Source of the DNA: an uncultured Pseudobdellovibrionaceae bacterium
Lineage (GTDB): Bacteria > Bdellovibrionota > Bdellovibrionia > Bdellovibrionales > JAMPXM01
Assembly: GCA_934277865.1 (NCBI GenBank)
Contig: CAKQVW010000080.1
Location: 1 to 10,203, forward strand
DNA: 10,203 bases
Direction: 5' to 3'
The translations under genes were made by a program, and so were the position numbers. Below are positions 6,345 through 10,203 of this stretch, one piece after another (position 1 is the first letter of the stretch; each line of letters starts with the position of its first letter). Under the pieces are notes generated by a model. The model saw nothing but the letters and a program-made list of their open reading frames with translations. It did not search any database and had not been told where the DNA came from.

Positions 6345-6954
6345 TCGCACCTCCAACAGCCGTATCGACCGACATATCTTGAAGATATCGATACGCGACC
6401 AGCGTACCTTTCATTTCTATCATTGGTGGTTCTTCGATGTCCGTTCCGCCTACGCCGGAGCTGACGACCTCGATCTCGTCAAATGTGAGAAGCTTGGGCA
6501 CCGCCGAGAGTGAGGCAAGGAATGTCACGAGCTGCTCAAACCGTCCGGTGATGGCGAACTCCAATCGAATGACCTCGTAGAACTCTTTCTTCTCCACTTC
6601 GAGTTTCGGCTTCGTGGAATTGACCTTGGCACCGGCCTCACTCGCCATACGGCTCACCATTTGAGTGAGCTCGTTGGCATTCATGTCGGCCGGCATGTAC
6701 TCTTTCACCTTTTCGAACTGCTTTTCGTTGTTGCTGACTTCTTTTTCGAACTTCACGGTGTCGGCCATGGCCTGTTTCGTGTCCGCAAGATTCTTTTCTG
6801 CTTCGGAAAGCTGCGCCTGAAGACTGCGAATGGTCGTCTCGACGCCACTGCCATCGTCATAATACAGGAACCAATAGGCCGCCAAAGCCGCCATACCAAA
6901 AACGACGACCTTGCTCCAAGTGAGTTCTCCGAGCTGAAGGATATATTTCTCCAT
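6331..6954 (-). CDS. pilO: Type IV pilus assembly protein PilO
   Basis: PilO pairs with PilN in the inner membrane to form the alignment subcomplex of the pilus machine. The 207-aa protein has a short cytoplasmic N-terminus and one membrane helix (about 15-31, KVVVFGMAALAAYWFLY). A periplasmic coiled coil follows (about 38-85), with many Glu/Lys/Ala heptads. The ferredoxin-like domain (about 95-192) includes the family-typical FYEVIRLEFAITGRFEQLVTFLASLSAVPKLLTFDEIEV. ATG at 6954 has GGAGG seven nt upstream (6966-6962). Its first base is the last base of the pilN stop (TGATG), so translation is coupled to pilN. Confidence 0.95.
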   Translation of the reverse strand: MEKYILQLGELTWSKVVVFGMAALAAYWFLYYDDGSGVETTIRSLQAQLSEAEKNLADTKQAMADTVKFEKEVSNNEKQFEKVKEYMPADMNANELTQMVSRMASEAGAKVNSTKPKLEVEKKEFYEVIRLEFAITGRFEQLVTFLASLSAVPKLLTFDEIEVVSSGVGGTDIEEPPMIEMKGTLVAYRYLQDMSVDTAVGGASGSP

Positions 6955-7571
6955 CAGAGTTCCTCCGCCTTGCCGATGCTCAACTCTATGCTGAATCGCT
7001 GGATCTGACCCAAAGTTGGATGAGTCTCAAGCGCTGTCGCTTTTGTTTCGGGCTGTTTGAAGTATCCGTTTGAATCGAACTCCTGAAGCAGGTTACCGAA
7101 GTCCGTGGCTGACAGGGAATACCCGTCAATCAGGACCTTGCTATCGGAAATTTTGAGGCTGCTTATCCAGAACTTATCCGACGACATGATGGTTTGGAGC
7201 TGATCAAGAGCCTTCACCTCACGCAAGCGATTGCGAGCGATCTCACGAATAATCTTGATCTCTTTTTGCATCTTTTCTTTGAGTCGGGTCGCTTTTTCGA
7301 CTCGAGGAGCCGTTGAACCAAATGACGCTTTCTCTGTTTCGACCGCCGAAACACGCTGCTGAAGCACCGTTTGCTCATCTTTGAGCGCATTGAGCCGGAT
7401 TTTTTCCCAAAGAAACAGCAGGAGTGGGAAAAGCAGGATCACAACCCCTTTGACCGCGGCTTGCCGTCGAACATCAACAGAGATGATCTCGCCGCCGGTC
7501 GACGCGGATGTTCCGATGTTGGTCCCAACACCGGCTACTCCCATTGTTCTCAGCAGGTTAATGCGAATCAT
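6954..7571 (-). CDS. pilN: Type IV pilus assembly protein PilN
   Basis: PilN is the inner-membrane partner of PilO. Its N-terminal MIRINLL motif docks into PilM in the cytoplasm, and this motif is intact here (residues 1-7). A Gly/Thr/Ser-rich linker (about 10-30) precedes the membrane helix (about 39-57, VKGVVILLFPLLLFLWE). This linker is longer than in the compact PilN proteins of Pseudomonas. A coiled coil follows (about 60-115), then a ferredoxin-like periplasmic domain (about 120-200) with FWISSLKISDSKVLIDGYS. The ATG at 7571 overlaps the pilM stop by four nt (ATGA). There is only a purine-rich AAAGAA upstream, so initiation probably depends on ribosomes finishing pilM. The pilM frameshift could therefore lower PilN output if it is real. 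Confidence 0.95.
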   Translation of the reverse strand: MIRINLLRTMGVAGVGTNIGTSASTGGEIISVDVRRQAAVKGVVILLFPLLLFLWEKIRLNALKDEQTVLQQRVSAVETEKASFGSTAPRVEKATRLKEKMQKEIKIIREIARNRLREVKALDQLQTIMSSDKFWISSLKISDSKVLIDGYSLSATDFGNLLQEFDSNGYFKQPETKATALETHPTLGQIQRFSIELSIGKAEEL

Positions 7572-8616
7572 ACTTCTTTCATGTCCCTCATTGCGAGGCC
7601 AATTGCGACCGGACTTATCGACTGAATTTGCTGGATATAGTCCGCTGTCAGCGCCTTTTCATCATAGGTCACTTGCTGGAACGGATTAAGAACTTCAAAC
7701 GCAACGCCGATGGCAGATGAAATCTCCTCGACAAGCTTCGGTATGAAGATGCTACCACCAGTGACATAGATCCGGTTGACGCGTCCACCCCCGCCAGTTG
7801 CGATGAAGAACTCGAACGCATTACGGATTTCATCCACAACTTGCTCGGTCGTCGATGAAATCACGGAGTTGACCTCAGGTGGCACTTCCTGACCGACCTG
7901 ATTTTAAGCGACTCGGCCTCGGGAATTGACACGCCCATCGCCTTATGAAGCTCATTGGTATACGTCGATCCACCAACCATCGAGTCACGACTAAAAATGA
8001 CTTCGCCCTTTTCCACAATGACGAGGTTGGTGATACCGGCGCCAATGTTGAGAATTGCCGTCATCCCCTCGGGCTTGCCGTAGTTCGCCTCGAAGCAATT
8101 CGCCAAGGCAAATCCCGACACATCCAAAATTGAGCACTTCAAGTTCGCAGACTCGATCGTCTCGATGAAGCGGAAGACAAACTCTTGTTTGGCGCCGACA
8201 AGGATGACGTCGAGATTGTCTGACGGATTGCGGTTCTCTTTGCCAATAATGTGATAGTCGATGGCCGCTGCCGAAATATCAAACGGGATATACTGCTCGG
8301 CTTCCCACTTGATCGCTTCCGCAATCAGATTCTCTTCGATTGGCGCCATCGAGATTCGCTTCACGATCACGCCGTTTCCAAAGATTCCAGTCGCAACGTT
8401 TTTGCGTTTGCACTTCACCGATGAAACCAACGTCTTGAGCGCCTCAGCGACACTCTGAGGCTCTAAAATTTCGCCGTCTTTGACCCAACCTGGGTTGAGC
8501 GTCACGACGCCGAACTTCTTCAAGGTCCATCCTTTGCGGCCGCCATCCATCTCGGCCAGCTTGATACTGCTGGTGCCGATATCGACTGCTACAATTTTTT
8601 TCCCGCCAAAGAACAT
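7568..8616 (-). pseudogene. pilM: Type IV pilus assembly ATPase-like protein PilM, interrupted by a frameshift
   Basis: PilM is a cytoplasmic actin/FtsA-like protein that binds ATP and the PilN N-terminus. Two frames together encode it: 7861-8616 (N-terminal 238 meaningful residues) and a second from the frameshift to 7568. Actin-fold motifs are present on both sides: phosphate-1 VAVDIGTSSIKL (9-20), phosphate-2 AILNIGAGITNLVIVEKG (187-204) and the adenosine motif YVTGGSIFIP in the second frame. Adding one A to the AAAA run (7905-7902) joins EAESLK to NQVGQEVPPEV. That gives about 349 aa, the normal PilM length. As written, the first frame runs on through unrelated codons to a stop at 7861. 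The start is ATG 8616 with AAGGTGG four nt upstream. Intact flanking pil genes suggest a sequencing or assembly indel, or a very recent mutation. Confidence 0.93.
7902..7905 (-). other. pilM: Frameshift site in pilM (A run one base short)
   Basis: The minus strand reads CTT AAA ATC in the first frame. Five A residues in place of four would give CTT AAA AAT CAG and restore one open frame. A homopolymer miscount is the simplest cause. The sequence is not a convincing programmed slippery site: slipping back by one would place tRNA-Lys on TAA. Confidence 0.85.
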
Positions 8617-8650
8617 GGAACCACCTTAAGACTAGACCAGTCCTGGATAA

Positions 8651-8680
8651 ATTAGACCGAAAGTAGGGACCGCGTGTCAA
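8651..8680 (-). promoter_or_regulatory. Sigma70-type promoter of the pilMNOPQ operon
   Basis: On the minus strand a perfect -35 TTGACA (8680-8675) and TCTAAT (8656-8651, five of six consensus bases) are separated by 18 nt. The start of transcription would be near 8644, giving a leader of about 28 nt before the pilM ATG at 8616. This is the best promoter match in the window. A TAGACC motif (8653-8658 on the plus strand) overlaps the -10 box and another lies at 8633-8638, just past the predicted start, where a regulator could bind. Confidence 0.7.
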
Positions 8681-8733
8681 ACCAGCGTTGCAGGAAGACC
8701 GCGGAAAGCTCAGGACCTAGACCAAGGGGAAGA

Positions 8734-9573
8734 TCAGAGTTGGTGAAGATCGAGGTACCAATCGATGATTCGCTGGCCGTCGACCAAGAGGTAGAGGAGG
8801 GCCGCACCCGCGAGAAAGGGGCCAAACGGAATGGCAAACGTGCCTACGCTATCTTCCTCGCCAGACGACTCGGATGGCTGCGCGGATTTTTTCCGAACAG
8901 ACCAAAGCATGCTTGCAACCCCGATCACACTGCCAAAAAGACTGGCGACCAGAATCACAAACGGCACAGACTGCCATCCAAGAACAGCGCCGATCCAGGC
9001 CAGGAGCTTGATGTCGCCGCCGCCCATTCCCTCTCGGTTTCGAATAACCGCGTAAAGATAGGCAATGGCCCATAGAAAGCCGCCGCCCAATAACACTCCG
9101 TAGAAAGCCGGAAGGAACTCACGCTCGGGATTCAAAGCAGCGCCAAGTAACCCAATGACGATTCCGGGCAATGTGAACTTGTCAGGCAAAATCATGTGAT
9201 CGAGGTCAATGAAGCTGACGGTCACCAGCCCAAATATAAAGATCAGTGCTTCGAGCAGCGTCCAAGACCAGCCGAAGCGGTAAAATGCAGCCGCAAAAAG
9301 AGCAGACATGAGTATTTCAACGGCAGGATAGCGAAACGAGTACGGCGTTTTGCAATTGGCGCACTTTCCACCAAGCCAGAACCAACCCAATATCGGGATA
9401 TTGTGGCGAAATTTAATGGGCGTCTTGCAGCTCCAACAAAAACTGCCAGGGCGAACAACACTTAGCCCCGCCGGCAAGCGGAAGATCACGACGTTGGCGA
9501 AACTCCCTAGGCAAGCACCTAGGACAGCCACATAGAGCCACAATATCCAATCTGGTGACTCAAACAAAATCAC
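8734..9573 (-). CDS. pilD: Type IV prepilin peptidase / N-methyltransferase PilD
   Basis: PilD is the inner-membrane aspartyl protease that removes the leader of prepilins and pseudopilins and methylates the new N-terminus. At 279 aa it has the standard form. The N-terminal GSFANVVIFRLP (23-34) leads into a cytoplasmic domain with two CxxC pairs (C46, C49, C71, C74), a zinc-type site. Multiple membrane helices follow. The catalytic aspartates lie in FIDLDHMILPD (121-131) and in the GxGD signature GMGGGD (D187). The conserved FAIPFGPFLAGAALL is at 246-260. GTG at 9573 lies two nt from AGGAG (9580-9576). TTG at 9567, with an eight-nt spacer, may be the true start and would shorten the protein by two residues. 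The start overlaps the upstream permease gene by 14 nt (8 nt with TTG), so translation is probably coupled. Confidence 0.96.
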   Translation of the reverse strand: MILFESPDWILWLYVAVLGACLGSFANVVIFRLPAGLSVVRPGSFCWSCKTPIKFRHNIPILGWFWLGGKCANCKTPYSFRYPAVEILMSALFAAAFYRFGWSWTLLEALIFIFGLVTVSFIDLDHMILPDKFTLPGIVIGLLGAALNPEREFLPAFYGVLLGGGFLWAIAYLYAVIRNREGMGGGDIKLLAWIGAVLGWQSVPFVILVASLFGSVIGVASMLWSVRKKSAQPSESSGEEDSVGTFAIPFGPFLAGAALLYLLVDGQRIIDWYLDLHQL

Positions 9574-10203
9574 GTCTCCTGAAAATCAAAACCGTGAGCG
9601 CCGTCAGAACCAAGACCCAGCCAACTGAGGCACCTGCGGCCGCGACGATCTGGCCAGTTGGAACTTCAATCGCATACACCGGAGCCGCACGCCAGTTGAA
9701 CGCCTCGAGATCCGGCACGATGTAGGTGATCGCTGTGCCACCAGCCTTAAACAAGGCACTCTCGGACTTTTGAATAAAGAAATGAAGCGACTCCACCCAG
9801 TGCCCCAACAGAAACACCGCGACCGTGAACACGACGGTTATCATCGGCCGAGAAAACGACCCAAAAAACATGGCCAGTGCGAGCAAAACCGCCGCCTCCA
9901 GCAAAACTCCAAAGACCGCCGTCAGAAAGTGCGACGAAAAATGGAAACCCAAGACAAGCAGGAAGACCGATAGAATGATCGCCAGACCCGTGGCGACCAC
10001 AGCTAGCACTGACATCAGCCCCAGCGACTTCCCCAGAATAAATTGTGCCCGAGAGATCGGTCGCGCCAACAATGTCAGAATCGTTTGTTTGTCGATTTCC
10101 TTTGAAACAAGCGTACTGCCAACAAACACCGCAAGCACAACGACAGCGATGTGAATTCCAGTGAAGCCGAAATTTGCGGAGAGCCGAATATTCTCGTCAA
10201 ACG
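9560..10203 (-). CDS. ABC-2 type transporter permease, 5' end outside the window (PilI-like by position)
   Basis: The reading frame is open to the right edge, so the gene is partial. About 214 codons are visible. The sequence has five hydrophobic helices. The hallmark ABC-2 loop VSKEIDKQTILTLLARPISR, followed by AQFILGK, sits between the first two, where permease and ATPase meet. The protein ends in a basic tail, FRRRDFV. The substrate cannot be told. In Myxococcus xanthus an ABC transporter (PilGHI) needed for pilus formation lies directly before pilD-pilMNOPQ. Position and direction here fit the permease PilI of such a system, but this is synteny-based. The 3' end overlaps pilD, which indicates one transcript. 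The ATPase partner should lie beyond the window edge. Confidence 0.88.
   Translation of the reverse strand, partial: FDENIRLSANFGFTGIHIAVVVLAVFVGSTLVSKEIDKQTILTLLARPISRAQFILGKSLGLMSVLAVVATGLAIILSVFLLVLGFHFSSHFLTAVFGVLLEAAVLLALAMFFGSFSRPMITVVFTVAVFLLGHWVESLHFFIQKSESALFKAGGTAITYIVPDLEAFNWRAAPVYAIEVPTGQIVAAAGASVGWVLVLTALTVLIFRRRDFV

Noticed and set aside
7899..7909. Programmed -1 frameshift site in pilM
   Set aside because: The sequence CTTAAAATC does not allow re-pairing of tRNA-Lys after a one-base slip (it would sit on TAA), and four A residues are short for transcriptional slippage.
8630..8642. GACT/AGTC inverted repeat near the pilM transcription start as a hairpin
   Set aside because: The arms are only four bp; the TAGACC repeats are a better description of this stretch.

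Overview
The window carries most of a type IV pilus (T4P) assembly locus, almost entirely on the minus strand, plus housekeeping genes. Base composition is moderate (a little over 50% GC by eye) with many GTG and TTG starts. Read along the minus strand, the order is ABC-2 permease, pilD, pilM, pilN, pilO, pilP, pilQ. This matches the pilI-pilD-pilMNOPQ arrangement known from Myxococcus xanthus. With the protein style, it suggests a bacterium of the former Deltaproteobacteria, most likely Bdellovibrionota-like. That taxonomic call is an inference; no marker gene in the window settles it.

Layout from high to low coordinates. The window's right end cuts into an ABC-2 permease (9560-10203). Its 3' end overlaps pilD, the prepilin peptidase (8734-9573). 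A 117-nt gap holds a strong sigma70-like promoter (TTGACA, 18-nt spacer, TCTAAT) that drives pilM-pilN-pilO-pilP-pilQ (8616 down to 3397). These genes overlap or abut, except for a 128-nt gap before pilQ. pilM is broken by a one-base frameshift at a run of four A (plus-strand T, 7902-7905). An unrecognised lipoprotein gene (2729-3385) starts 11 nt after the pilQ stop, with its Shine-Dalgarno sequence overlapping that stop codon region. An intrinsic terminator follows at 2683-2706, then rarA (1319-2644). On the plus strand a small cupin gene (1001-1306) converges on rarA with only 12 nt between them. A 177-aa unknown protein (201-734, TTG start) and a tRNA-Ala(UGC), whose last base lies just outside the window, end the window on the minus strand.

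How the genes work together: PilD cleaves and methylates prepilins. PilM (cytoplasmic, actin-like) binds the N-terminal tail of PilN. PilN and PilO form the inner-membrane coiled-coil platform. PilP links PilNO to the secretin PilQ, through which the pilus leaves the cell. The lipoprotein is translationally placed with PilQ and may be an accessory or pilotin-like factor. This PilP has no cysteine and so cannot be a lipoprotein as it is in Pseudomonas or Neisseria. RarA is a AAA+ protein of stalled replication forks and is not functionally tied to pili.

The window is largely a recognisable T4P locus. I did not find an entirely new system. The points most worth checking are the pilM frameshift, the pilQ-coupled lipoprotein with a Tat-like signal, the cysteine-free PilP, the terminator/alternative-hairpin leader before rarA, and a TAGACC motif repeated in the noncoding gaps.
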